Part shown: positions 33,107 to 42,115 of the stretch, piece by piece
Numbering within the stretch: position 1 is the first letter of the stretch
How the letters are laid out: each line of letters opens with the position of its first letter
DNA from: an uncultured Polaribacter sp.
GTDB taxonomy: Bacteria; Bacteroidota; Bacteroidia; Flavobacteriales; Flavobacteriaceae
Length of the DNA: 64,000 nucleotides
Direction of reading: 5' to 3'
Assembly: GCF_947495205.1 (NCBI RefSeq)
Contig: NZ_CANLXV010000004.1
Coordinates: forward strand, 210,835-274,834
The notes under the pieces: generated by a model
What the model was told of the DNA's origin: nothing
The model's database searches: none
The model's input: the letters and a program-made list of their open reading frames with translations, nothing else
Translations under genes and position numbers: made by a program

Positions 33107-35989
33107 ATGAAGAAACCTATTATCCTTTGTATAATTATTATTTTCAGTATTACGCTATCCAACAATACAAAGGCACAGACAAAGACAAATCTTAAAAGTT
33201 TTGATAAAATAGCTTACGCAGAAAAAATCTACCTGCAACTGAATAGCACTGTTTTTACTACAGACCAAATTATATGGTTTAAAGCAATTGTTACCAACAT
33301 TAACCATAAAAAATCTAACTTAAGTAATATACTTTATGTAGAACTTATAAATTTTGATGAAAAAATTATTGCTTCTAAACTAGTTAAGTTAAAAAACGGC
33401 ATTGGAAATAATTTTTTTGATCTTCAAGAAAACACTCGCTCTTTACCAGCTGGTAAATACTTGGTACGTGCTTACACAAAATGGAATACAAATTTCAAAG
33501 AAAGCATTATTCACAAACAATACATTGATATTTATAAACCCACAAAAACAGCTTATGACAAAAAGGTAATTAGAAATGTTGTTATCTCTGAAAAAGCAAA
33601 TAAAGCATTAGAACTTTCCGCTAAAGTGTTTCCAAAAATAATTAATCCAGCATTTAAGGGAAAACTAAAAGTATTTTTAAGTATTGATAACAAGAAGGAT
33701 TCATTAATAGTTCTTAAAGATAAAAACAAAGAATACTCTTTTAATTATATACTACCTTCTAACGCTGTTAAGGCTAAAATTGATATTCAATTAGATGCTG
33801 TAAGAATAAAAAACAACAACTTTAAAACCTTTAATTCTTACAGTAAAACAATAGGTATTGATAAAAATTATATCGATTTACAATTTTTTCCAGAAGGTGG
33901 CAAACTTGTACATGGACTAACAAGCAATATTGCCTTTAAAGCTTTAGATTATAAAAACGAAGGAATACCAATTAGTGGAATTATTAAAGATAAAAATGGG
34001 ATTTCTATTACTGAATTTAAAAGCAACCAGTTAGGAATGGGATTTTATCAATTAAAACCTGATAAAGACAATTCTTATTATGCAGAAATTATTAAAGATC
34101 CAGAAACTACTTACAAATTTCAATTACCTAAAACCCGTGAAAAAGGACATGTATTAAGTGTAAAATCTAGTCAAGATTTTTTTAATGTATTAGTACACTC
34201 CAACCTTTCTAAAACCGATAGTTTATTTATAAAGACACAAGCAAGAGGTATAACTTATTCTAAAACTAAAGTGCAATGCAAAAAAGGTAGCGTAAAAATG
34301 GCTTTTAAAAAAAGCTTGTTTCCCGAGGGAATTGTAACATTTACTGTATTTAACAAAAACAAAGTACCTCTTTGCGAACGCCTGGTATTTAATTTTAAAG
34401 AAAATAGCAATCGTTTAAAAATTAGCGCAAAAACAGATAAAAAAATATATAAACAGCGAGACAATATTACTTTTGATATTCATGTAAAAGACAGCCTAAA
34501 CGCAAAAACCTCTTTTTTAGTTTTAAACAAAAAACAGTTGGGTGAGATGCAATTTCAAAGAGGAAATATTTTGTCGTACTTTTTATTAGAATCAGAATTA
34601 AAAGGAAAAATTGAACAACCTAATTTTTATTTTAACACCCAAAACAAACATCGTTTTTATGCCATGGATGCTTTATTATTAACACAAGGTTGGCGAAATT
34701 ATATTTTTAAGCCTACTAATAAAAAAATCGAGTTTAAACATCAACCTGAAAAAAAATTGCAAATTTCTGGGACCGTTGAACAATATACAAAGCGAAAAAG
34801 AAAGCCTAAAAAACCAGTAAACCTGACATTAATGACCCTAGACAAAAAAAATTTACAAGCCAAGGTTTCTACTATAGATAGTTTAGGTAGATTTTCTTTT
34901 GATTTAGAAGATATTTTTAATAGCGAATTGGAATATTTAATACAAACAACAAACCATAAAGGTAAAAAAAAGGAATTGACCATTAATATAGACAAACCAA
35001 CTCCTTTAAACATAAACTTTGAAAAACTAGAAAAATTACAACTTGCAGATGAATTTAATCTTTACGTAAAAGAAAATAGAAAAAGATTTGCGAAAGAAAA
35101 CCCATTTCGTGTAGATAAAAATGGTTTTGTGTTAGATGAAGTAATTGTAAAAACAAGATTACTTTCTCCTATTCAAAAAAAAATGACTGAAGAACACGGT
35201 GAACCCGATGTTATTATTGAAGAAAAAGAATTGAAATCTAAAATTAAAAAATGGTCTTATGGTTTGTTTAGTATTCTAACTTTTAACTACGCTGCAGATA
35301 TAAATGTAATTAATGTTCCTTTAAATTATATAGCAGATTCTACTACACTAAGTTATGTACAAGGAACAAACTTTAGTTTTAGCACTCAAAACGGCACGCC
35401 TGTAGACATAGTTTCAATTAAATCTAATGACCCTGATGCAGTTGGAGGTTTCTCTTACGCCCATGTTTATGATACTTTTTTTACTTTTACTATTATAGAT
35501 GGTATACCTGTAAGAATACAAGACTATCCTTTATTAGAAAATATTCCATCCGAAGAAATTAAAAGTGTAGAAATTATAAGGTTTCCAAAAAATTCTGCAA
35601 AATATTATTACGATGTATTTAATAAATTTATGCCAGCTGGAATTAGACCGGATTTTTCTTTTCTAAATATTTACACCCATACAGGTAAAGGCTTATTTGG
35701 CATTACAGAAACAAAAGGTATCTATAAAAATATCTTACCTAGTTTTGCTATTAGCAAAGAATTTTACGCTCCAAAACACCAAAATTTAACTAAAAGAGAT
35801 TGGGAAGTACCAGATTTACGCTCAACCATTTTTTGGCAACCAGAAGTAAAATTAGATAAAAACGGAACTTCAAAAATAGAATTTTATACAGATGACAATA
35901 TTGGAGAAATGATGGTTATTATAGAAAGTATTGCTGATGATGGAAAACTTGGTTATTATGAAACTACATATAAAGTTAAAAAAAACTGA
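33107..35989 (+). CDS. Large surface/outer-membrane protein with MG2-like and degenerate plug domains
   Basis: A 960-residue protein with a signal peptide (about residues 1-23, ending KAQ). Residues 30-140 look like a macroglobulin (MG2-type) domain: YLQLNSTVFTTDQIIWFKA and RSLPAGKYLVRAYTKW. The region around 680-800 looks like a degenerate TonB plug (LDEVIVKTRLL). The end (FYTDDNIGEMMVIIESI) is that of Bacteroidota MG2/TonB-plug proteins, which lack the full receptor beta barrel. It probably sits at the outer membrane. No SusD partner is adjacent. Its role is unknown. Confidence 0.75.
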   Translation: MKKPIILCIIIIFSITLSNNTKAQTKTNLKSFDKIAYAEKIYLQLNSTVFTTDQIIWFKAIVTNINHKKSNLSNILYVELINFDEKIIASKLVKLKNGIGNNFFDLQENTRSLPAGKYLVRAYTKWNTNFKESIIHKQYIDIYKPTKTAYDKKVIRNVVISEKANKALELSAKVFPKIINPAFKGKLKVFLSIDNKKDSLIVLKDKNKEYSFNYILPSNAVKAKIDIQLDAVRIKNNNFKTFNSYSKTIGIDKNYIDLQFFPEGGKLVHGLTSNIAFKALDYKNEGIPISGIIKDKNGISITEFKSNQLGMGFYQLKPDKDNSYYAEIIKDPETTYKFQLPKTREKGHVLSVKSSQDFFNVLVHSNLSKTDSLFIKTQARGITYSKTKVQCKKGSVKMAFKKSLFPEGIVTFTVFNKNKVPLCERLVFNFKENSNRLKISAKTDKKIYKQRDNITFDIHVKDSLNAKTSFLVLNKKQLGEMQFQRGNILSYFLLESELKGKIEQPNFYFNTQNKHRFYAMDALLLTQGWRNYIFKPTNKKIEFKHQPEKKLQISGTVEQYTKRKRKPKKPVNLTLMTLDKKNLQAKVSTIDSLGRFSFDLEDIFNSELEYLIQTTNHKGKKKELTINIDKPTPLNINFEKLEKLQLADEFNLYVKENRKRFAKENPFRVDKNGFVLDEVIVKTRLLSPIQKKMTEEHGEPDVIIEEKELKSKIKKWSYGLFSILTFNYAADINVINVPLNYIADSTTLSYVQGTNFSFSTQNGTPVDIVSIKSNDPDAVGGFSYAHVYDTFFTFTIIDGIPVRIQDYPLLENIPSEEIKSVEIIRFPKNSAKYYYDVFNKFMPAGIRPDFSFLNIYTHTGKGLFGITETKGIYKNILPSFAISKEFYAPKHQNLTKRDWEVPDLRSTIFWQPEVKLDKNGTSKIEFYTDDNIGEMMVIIESIADDGKLGYYETTYKVKKN

Positions 35990-36120
35990 TAAAATCTAAC
36001 TTTTAACAAATTATGATATTCAAATGAATTTGTATGTTTTTTTTTAATTAGCACTGCTCTCACATTTAAATTTCTAACAAAATTGATAGGTACAACATAT
36101 TATCTCGAAAATTTTACAAT

Positions 36121-36154
36121 AAAAAAACCCAAAACAAATTACTGCTTTGGGTTT
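36121..36154 (-). terminator. Terminator after the 36.2-37.1 kb gene
   Basis: AAACCCAAA/TTTGGGTTT (36125-36133 with 36146-36154), 12-nt loop, with a T-run on the minus strand. Confidence 0.75.
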
Positions 36155-36175
36155 ACATTTTAAAAAAACTTATTT

Positions 36176-37132
36176 TTAGTTTCTAGACATCGTTAAATCA
36201 TCTCTCCATAAAATTTCTGCACGTCCACCTACACATCTGTAAGCTCCCATACGAATTCTCATTTCCTCTGGATCTGCAGATTGACCAGCTGTATTCTGAA
36301 CTGAAATTTCAAATGTTTTTGCTACACCGTTAATATTAACTCTAACTCGCTGTCTTTTTCTACCACCACTTGTATAAAATTCTGTTCTAATGGTTACGTT
36401 AAAGTTTCTATTACGTTTTACTGTTGCAATTTTTATTAGTCTTCTACCTGAGCTTGAAGATCCACCTCTTTTCTTTACAAGTTCTGCATAGATTTCAAAT
36501 TCTTTTATTTTTCCATTACTATCTCTTATTACACCACCAAGACCATTATTAGATCTTTTTGGTTTTGCAATAAATAATACAATTGCAGGATCTCTAGATT
36601 CTCTTAAATCTGTTCTTAAATTTGTGTGTTTTCCTTTAACTTGCGCAATATACGTTCCGTTTTTATCTCTCATGTCATTAGGAGCATAAGGGCCATTTAC
36701 TAAACCAGTATTTAAAATTCTTACAGTACCTGAAATTTCAATGTATTTACCGTTAGAGAAATTTGTCTGCGGACTTGTACGCTCCATTCTAACTTGTAAT
36801 TTACCCGACTGGTTATTAGCGCTGTTTAATCTGTACCCACCCCAATTGTAACTAGAACCATAAGTAGATTGTTTGTAATCATAAGAACAACTTCTATCAT
36901 CTATGTTAGTACTAATACTAGAGTTATAATCAGTACCACTTATGGCATCAATTATATCCCAATCATTGGTGTCACAAACACCTTTTGCTTGCAGTTCATT
37001 TTCTAAAGCAGCTTCTTTTCCAATAGACTGTTCTTCATTTAATAATTCATTATCTTCTTGTTGACAAGAATAAAATGTTCCTAGGGACATTAAAATCACT
37101 AAAGCCCCCACCTTAGTGTTAAAATCTCTCAT
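36176..37132 (-). CDS. Lipoprotein with jelly-roll-like C-terminal domain
   Basis: A 318-residue secreted lipoprotein. The first 23 residues are a signal peptide with lipobox TFYSC. Residues about 30-100 are acidic, with Cys pairs (VCDTNDW, RSCSYDY). From about 100 the pattern (GYRLNSANNQSGKLQVRME, FSNGKYIEISGTVRIL, FEIYAELVKKRG, IRMGAYRCVGGRAEILWRD) is beta-sandwich, reminiscent of concanavalin A-like lectins and PL7/PL-associated domains of marine flavobacteria. The domain is strikingly basic (RKRQRV, SGRRL). I infer a carbohydrate-binding or lyase-like surface protein; no catalytic residues were assigned. Confidence 0.65.
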   Translation of the reverse strand: MRDFNTKVGALVILMSLGTFYSCQQEDNELLNEEQSIGKEAALENELQAKGVCDTNDWDIIDAISGTDYNSSISTNIDDRSCSYDYKQSTYGSSYNWGGYRLNSANNQSGKLQVRMERTSPQTNFSNGKYIEISGTVRILNTGLVNGPYAPNDMRDKNGTYIAQVKGKHTNLRTDLRESRDPAIVLFIAKPKRSNNGLGGVIRDSNGKIKEFEIYAELVKKRGGSSSSGRRLIKIATVKRNRNFNVTIRTEFYTSGGRKRQRVRVNINGVAKTFEISVQNTAGQSADPEEMRIRMGAYRCVGGRAEILWRDDLTMSRN

Positions 37133-37337
37133 AATTAAGTTAATTTAGTATATATTATTTTTGCCAAAAATAGAAATGATACCATGTTCAACTATCCTGC
37201 ACAATCCTGATATAACGCAAAAAATTGAATAGATTTTTAACAAAATCACATTAAAACCCTTAAAATCATAAATTTAAATTAAAACCAAAAGATTTATGAA
37301 ATTTAACTTTTTTTTAATATACGAAATATAAACACAA

Positions 37338-37365
37338 AAAAAACCTCGTTTTCACGAGGTTTTTT
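37338..37365 (-). terminator. Terminator after sucC
   Basis: AAAAAACCTCG/CGAGGTTTTTT (about 37338-37348 with 37355-37365), loop of 6, T-run on the minus strand. Confidence 0.85.
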
Positions 37366-37393
37366 ACTTCTACAAAGTTATTAAAACAATAAT

Positions 37394-38587
37394 TTATCCT
37401 AAAACTTCACTTACTTTATCTGCTGCTTCTTGAAATTCTGTTGCAGAAATTATTTCCATTCCAGAATTATCTATCAATTCTTTTGCTTCTGTTGCATTTG
37501 TACCTTGTAGTCTACAAATAATTGGCACTGTAATTTTGTCTCCCATATTTTTGTATGCATCTACAACACCTTGTGCAACTCTATCACAACGTACAATACC
37601 ACCAAAAATATTTACTAAAATTGCTTTTACAGCTGGGTCTTTTAGAATAATACCAAATGCAGTTTCTACTCTTGCTGCATCTGCAGTACCACCAACATCT
37701 AAAAAGTTTGCTGGCTCTCCTCCAGATTCTTTAATTAAATCCATAGTACCCATTGCTAAACCAGCACCATTTACCATACAACCTACGTTACCATCTAAAT
37801 CTACATAATTTAAACCTGCAGCTTTGGCTTCTACTTCAATTGGGTTTTCTTCTCTTAAATCTCGCATTGCAGCGTAATCTTTATGTCTGTATAACGCATT
37901 TTCATCTAAGGAAACCTTAGCATCTACAGCCATTATTTTAGAATCAGAAGTTTTTAAAACCGGATTAATTTCAAACATAGAAGAGTCTGATTTGATGTAA
38001 GCAGTATATAAAGCTGTAACAAATTTTGTCATTTCTTTAAAAGCAACACCAGATAAACCTAAATTAAAAGCAACTTTACGCGCTTGAAAAGGCATAATTC
38101 CTAATAAAGGATCTATTTCTTCTGTAAAAATTAAATGTGGAGTTTCCTCTGCAACTGTTTCAATATCCATTCCACCTTCAGTAGAATACATAATCATGTT
38201 TTTGCCAGTTGCTCTGTTTAATAAAACAGACATATAATATTCATCTGGTTCTTCATCTCCAGGATAATACACATCTTCTGCTATCAAAACTTGATTTACC
38301 AACTTTCCTTCTGCAGAAGTTTGTGGTGTAATTAACATCATTCCTAAAATATCATCAGAAATACTTTTAACTTCATCTAAGTTTTTAGCTAGCTTTACAC
38401 CTCCACCTTTTCCACGACCACCTGCATGTACCTGAGCTTTTATAACATGCCAACCTGTGCCAGTATCTTCTGTTAATTTTTTAGCTGCAGCAACTGCTTC
38501 TTCTGGTGTATTTGCTACAATTCCTCTTTGAATTCTAACTCCAAAACTATTTAATATTTCTTTTCCTTGATATTCGTGTAAGTTCAT
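37394..38587 (-). CDS. sucC: Succinyl-CoA synthetase, beta subunit (ADP-forming)
   Basis: The frame is open from 38644, but MNLHEYQGKE, the universal start of SucC, begins at 38587, giving 397 residues. It is the ATP-grasp beta subunit of the TCA-cycle enzyme that makes ATP or GTP from succinyl-CoA. Motifs include VKAQVHAGGRGKGGGVKLA, FEINPVLKT, NLGVAFKEMT-like, LDVGGTADAARVE and NIFGGIVRCDRVAQG. The alpha subunit is not adjacent. A perfect TACTTTTG promoter box is 25-32 bases upstream. Confidence 0.96.
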   Translation of the reverse strand: MNLHEYQGKEILNSFGVRIQRGIVANTPEEAVAAAKKLTEDTGTGWHVIKAQVHAGGRGKGGGVKLAKNLDEVKSISDDILGMMLITPQTSAEGKLVNQVLIAEDVYYPGDEEPDEYYMSVLLNRATGKNMIMYSTEGGMDIETVAEETPHLIFTEEIDPLLGIMPFQARKVAFNLGLSGVAFKEMTKFVTALYTAYIKSDSSMFEINPVLKTSDSKIMAVDAKVSLDENALYRHKDYAAMRDLREENPIEVEAKAAGLNYVDLDGNVGCMVNGAGLAMGTMDLIKESGGEPANFLDVGGTADAARVETAFGIILKDPAVKAILVNIFGGIVRCDRVAQGVVDAYKNMGDKITVPIICRLQGTNATEAKELIDNSGMEIISATEFQEAADKVSEVLG

Positions 38588-38611
38588 CCTTTGTAATATT
38601 TTAAACGTAAG

Positions 38612-38619
38612 CAAAAGTA
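38612..38619 (-). promoter_or_regulatory. sucC: -7 promoter element for sucC
   Basis: TACTTTTG on the minus strand, an exact TAnnTTTG match, 25 bases before the sucC ATG. Confidence 0.55.
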
Positions 38620-38861
38620 CAAATTCAGATATAAAATTTAGCACTCTACCTCATAAAAAAACCAAAAATTAAATAGAAAAACTTTCTTTAAGAATTCTTT
38701 AACAACTTTGCATTATAATTTCAAAAAAATACAAATATTCAATAATTTAAAAATTTAAAAATTCGCAAATATTTTGTAAGTAATTGTAAATGTTATAGAC
38801 TATATGGTTATAAGAAATAGTTTTAGTATTATTTTTTGAGTTATTTAAGTTTTTGAATTTG

Positions 38862-38901
38862 GAAATCAGAGGTACTTCTATGTATTTCTGATTTCTTTTT
38901 T
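38862..38901 (+). terminator. Orphan terminator-like hairpin before the LolD-like gene
   Basis: GAAATCAGA (38862-38870) pairs with TCTGATTTC (38887-38895), followed by six to seven Ts. No plus-strand gene precedes it (sucC points the other way), so it is either an attenuator for the next gene or the end of a small RNA. Confidence 0.5.
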
Positions 38902-38926
38902 ATAATTTCGTTACAAATTATAAAGA

Positions 38927-39586
38927 ATGATTGTTTGTAAAAATATTCACAAATATTATGGTGATGTAGAAGTACTAAAAGGTGTAAATCTTACCATTAA
39001 AAAAGGAGAGGTTGTGGCTATTGTAGGTCCTTCTGGCGCTGGAAAAACTACACTTCTACAAATTTTAGGAACCTTAGACAAGCCCATAAACAAAAAAAAT
39101 TCTGAGCTTACACTCAATAATATTTCTTTAAAAGATTTAACTGACAAACAACTTTCTAGCTTTAGAAATAACCATGTTGGGTTTATTTTTCAATTTCATC
39201 AATTATTACCAGAATTTACCGCTTTAGAAAACGTTTGCATACCTGCATTCATTAATAAAAAATCTAAAATAGCAACTGAAAAAAGAGCAAAAGAAATCCT
39301 AGATTTTTTAGGACTATCTCATAGAATTCAACACAAACCAAATGAACTCTCTGGCGGAGAGCAACAACGCGTTGCAGTTGCGAGAGCGCTAATCAATAAC
39401 CCATCTATAATTTTAGCAGATGAACCCAGTGGAAATTTAGACAGCGAAAGCGCTAAAAATTTACATGAGTTGTTTTTTAAATTAAGAGACCAATTTGGGC
39501 AAACCTTTGTTTTAGTAACGCATAACGAAGAATTGGCGGCAATGGCAGATAGAAAACTAACAATGAAAGATGGTAAAATTATTTAG
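38927..39586 (+). CDS. LolD-like ABC transporter ATP-binding protein
   Basis: A 219-residue ATPase of the LolD/FtsE/MacB group. Walker A is GPSGAGKTT near 36-44, then [16 protein letters not shown], the signature [15 protein letters not shown] near 141, Walker [13 protein letters not shown] and the [10 protein letters not shown] switch region. LolD powers lipoprotein release from the inner membrane, but no LolC/LolE permease is adjacent, so the partner is unknown. It leads a tight run of four genes (5, 8 and 7 bases between them). Confidence 0.85.
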   Translation: MIVCKNIHKYYGDVEVLKGVNLTIKKGEVVAIVGPSGAGKTTLLQILGTLDKPINKKNSELTLNNISLKDLTDKQLSSFRNNHVGFIFQFHQLLPEFTALENVCIPAFINKKSKIATEKRAKEILDFLGLSHRIQHKPNELSGGEQQRVAVARALINNPSIILADEPSGNLDSESAKNLHELFFKLRDQFGQTFVLVTHNEELAAMADRKLTMKDGKII

Positions 39587-39591
39587 TTTTT

Positions 39592-40614
39592 ATGAAAAAA
39601 TACTCGTTTTTTATATTCTTGATGTTCTTGCTAAACTCTTGTGCAACCATATTAAATGGTAAGACAACTTCCGTAAAAATTTCTGCGGATAAAACCAGTA
39701 AAATCATTTTTAAAAAAGATACAATTTCTATAAACAGGCAAAAAACTACTATTTGGCCAATTCGCTCTACAAAACCACTAAAAATTACTGTTTTAAAAGA
39801 TAGTTTACAACAAGATTTTTCTTTTAACAAAAAAATATCTGCTACTACTTTACTTAATATATATAACTATGGTATTGGCTTAATACCAGATATTATTACA
39901 AAAAAAGCTTTTAGATATAGTAATAATTTGCACTTTATTACAGATACTTTAACTAATAAAATTGTATTAAGTAATAAAAAAATAACCTTTGTTCCTCAAA
40001 AAAAGCTTTTTATATATACTTCCCCTCTAAAACCATTCGATTTTTTTTCTATTCCTATGGCAACATTAGGCTTAGAATACTTTGTTAAAAACAATATAAG
40101 TTTAAGCGCAGAATATGGTGCTCTTTTACCTAACATAAAATTAAACAGACATAACATCTCTTATTTAGAAGAAAAAGCATTTAATTATCGCTTAGAAGCA
40201 AAATGGTACAATGCCATTAACTTAACAAAAAATGTACATTTAAATGAATATTTAGGTTTTGAAGTTCGTAATATAAATAGCCAATATAACGATTACATAA
40301 CCTATTATGAAAACGACAATATTTCTGAACGCAGCATAATTACAGATGACTTTGCTACTAAAAAAAGGGTAACTGTAATCAACTTAAAATATGGTTTGCT
40401 TTTGCCCATTGGCAATAAATTTTATTTTGATTTTTATACAGGTTTAGGATTAAGAATTAAAAGATTCGACCATATAAATTTAGAATATGATAAAGCTATT
40501 CATAGATTTTATGATGATAGTCTTCCTGGTTTTGATGTTAGAGATTTTAAAAATTATAACAGAAAAAATCTGCTAAACTTCTCTTTAGGATGTAAATTTG
40601 GTATTAACTTTTAA
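39592..40614 (+). CDS. Lipoprotein with predicted beta-barrel-like C-terminus
   Basis: A 340-residue lipoprotein. The signal peptide ends at the lipobox LNSC, followed by ATILNG, a motif seen at the start of many flavobacterial lipoproteins. Residues about 20-140 are mixed, with a central amphipathic segment. From about 150 alternating strands (LGLEYFVKNNISLSAEYGAL, FLGFEVRN-like, GNKFYFDFYTGLGLRIKR) suggest an outer-membrane barrel, ending in Phe (KFGINF), the usual barrel terminus. The family is not identified. It is co-transcribed with the ATPase upstream and the CPBP protease downstream. Confidence 0.65.
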   Translation: MKKYSFFIFLMFLLNSCATILNGKTTSVKISADKTSKIIFKKDTISINRQKTTIWPIRSTKPLKITVLKDSLQQDFSFNKKISATTLLNIYNYGIGLIPDIITKKAFRYSNNLHFITDTLTNKIVLSNKKITFVPQKKLFIYTSPLKPFDFFSIPMATLGLEYFVKNNISLSAEYGALLPNIKLNRHNISYLEEKAFNYRLEAKWYNAINLTKNVHLNEYLGFEVRNINSQYNDYITYYENDNISERSIITDDFATKKRVTVINLKYGLLLPIGNKFYFDFYTGLGLRIKRFDHINLEYDKAIHRFYDDSLPGFDVRDFKNYNRKNLLNFSLGCKFGINF

Positions 40615-40622
40615 AAACAAAC

Positions 40623-41165
40623 ATGAAAGAGACCTTTAAAAATTTAGTAAACTATTTAAAAAACCCTGTTTTAGAAGAAGATTCAAATACAGATATTAAT
40701 TATCGACTAAAAATATTTGGCCATCTTTTAATAATCTGTTTGGTTACAGGGTTAGCAATTTCGCCATTATTTTCTTTATTAGAGTACTTAAACTTTATAG
40801 ACATGAGCACTCACAAAGTAGAAGAAATGTTTGCGAACATGTCCAAAACACAAGTCCTATTATTGGGTGCTGTTTTAACTCCATTAATAGAAGAAGCTAT
40901 CTTTAGAGCACCACTTACTTTATTTAAAAATAAAAGAAATTTTAAAAGCGCATTTTACATTTTTGCGATATTATTTGGCTTTGTACATATTTTTAATTTT
41001 GAAATAACCACCAACGTAATTATACTGTCTCCACTTTTAGTATTACCACAAATATTATTGGGTGGATATTTAGGTTATATCAGAATTCGATTTGGCCTTA
41101 TTTGGGCAATTGCATTACATGGAGCCTATAATGGAATTTTAATATTAATGAGCTTTTTAGGGTAA
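40623..41165 (+). CDS. CPBP-family intramembrane metalloprotease
   Basis: A 180-residue protein with four to five hydrophobic helices. The CPBP (Abi/CAAX-like) motifs are in order: EEAIFR (Glu-Glu-x-x-x-Arg), then FGFVHIFNF (Phe-x-x-x-His) and the C-terminal HGAYNG. These residues coordinate the metal in this family. Substrates are unknown. The CPBP gene is 8 bases after the lipoprotein and 7 before TIGR02757, so all belong to one transcript. Confidence 0.88.
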   Translation: MKETFKNLVNYLKNPVLEEDSNTDINYRLKIFGHLLIICLVTGLAISPLFSLLEYLNFIDMSTHKVEEMFANMSKTQVLLLGAVLTPLIEEAIFRAPLTLFKNKRNFKSAFYIFAILFGFVHIFNFEITTNVIILSPLLVLPQILLGGYLGYIRIRFGLIWAIALHGAYNGILILMSFLG

Positions 41166-41172
41166 TTTACAA

Positions 41173-41937
41173 ATGAAAACAGCTGATTTAAAAATATTCT
41201 TAGATGAAAAAGTTGCACTTTACAACAACCCAAAATTTATAGCATCAGACCCAATACAAATTCCACATTTGTTTTCTAAAAAAGAAGATATCGAAATTAT
41301 TGCATTTTTAACTGCAATTATTTCTTGGGGAAACCGTACTATGATTATTAGAAATGCCAATAAAATGGTTGAATTGTTAGAAAATTCACCGCATGATTTT
41401 ATAATGAATCACAAAGAAAAAGATTTAAAGACTTTTGAAAACTTTGTGCATAGAACATTTAATTTTATAGATTTTCAACAATTTATAAAGTCTTTGAAAC
41501 ATATTTACACTTCTCATAATGGTCTAGAACAGGTATTATCTATAAAAGACAACACCAATAATTACCAAACTACAATCCATAATTTTAAACAAATTTTCTT
41601 TGAAATTAAGCATCAACCAAGAACATTAAAACACATTTCTGATCCTTTAAAAAATTCTGCGGCAAAACGGATAAACATGTTTTTACGGTGGATGGTAAGA
41701 AACGATAAAGCAGGTGTAGATTTTGGTATTTGGCAAACACATAACCCTGCGCATTTATCTTGTCCTTTAGATGTACATTCTGGCAATGTAGCCAGGAAAT
41801 TAAAACTACTAACTAGAAAACAAAACGATTGGAAAGCTGTTGCAGAACTAGATAAAAAATTACGAAAATTAGACATAAAAGATCCTGTAAAATATGATTT
41901 TGCTTTGTTTGGTTTGGGCGTTTTTGAAAAGTTTTAA
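41173..41937 (+). CDS. TIGR02757 family protein (DUF2400)
   Basis: A 254-residue cytosolic protein of a conserved family with unknown role. The visible family features are the N-terminal SDPIQIPHLFSKKEDIEIIAF, FLTAIISWGNR, the helical region HRTFNFIDFQQF, the C-terminal RINMFLRWMVRNDKAGVDFGIW and PLDVHSGNVARKL. The family shares some resemblance to DNA glycosylase helix-hairpin folds, but activity is not established. It ends the tight operon that begins with the LolD-like ATPase. Confidence 0.85.
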   Translation: MKTADLKIFLDEKVALYNNPKFIASDPIQIPHLFSKKEDIEIIAFLTAIISWGNRTMIIRNANKMVELLENSPHDFIMNHKEKDLKTFENFVHRTFNFIDFQQFIKSLKHIYTSHNGLEQVLSIKDNTNNYQTTIHNFKQIFFEIKHQPRTLKHISDPLKNSAAKRINMFLRWMVRNDKAGVDFGIWQTHNPAHLSCPLDVHSGNVARKLKLLTRKQNDWKAVAELDKKLRKLDIKDPVKYDFALFGLGVFEKF

Positions 41938-42115
41938 TTAAAAATGAACATTTCTATTGAATCTGCTTATTTTGTAATAATTTAGTTTTTTGAAATCTTA
42001 AATTTAAAAACAAAACACCCATAAAAAAGTATAAAATTTAAATGATAAATTTATTTAATTTTTAATAATACGCAACCTAATTCAATTAAGAAAAAAATAC
42101 AAAATAGCTAAGTAA

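Larger units (their letters stand above)
38588..38926. other. Divergent intergenic with promoters and an orphan terminator-like hairpin
   Basis: It contains the sucC -7 box (38612-38619 on minus) and, on the plus strand, a hairpin followed by a T-run just before the LolD-like gene (see below). No open reading frame is credible. Confidence 0.6.

Noticed and set aside
38756..38790. Sequences resembling the stress-island half-site near sucC/LolD (TAAAAATTCGCAAA and TAAGTAATTGTAAA)
   Set aside because: The spacing is about right but the second copy is shifted by one base, several positions mismatch and no -7 box follows at the 22-nt distance.
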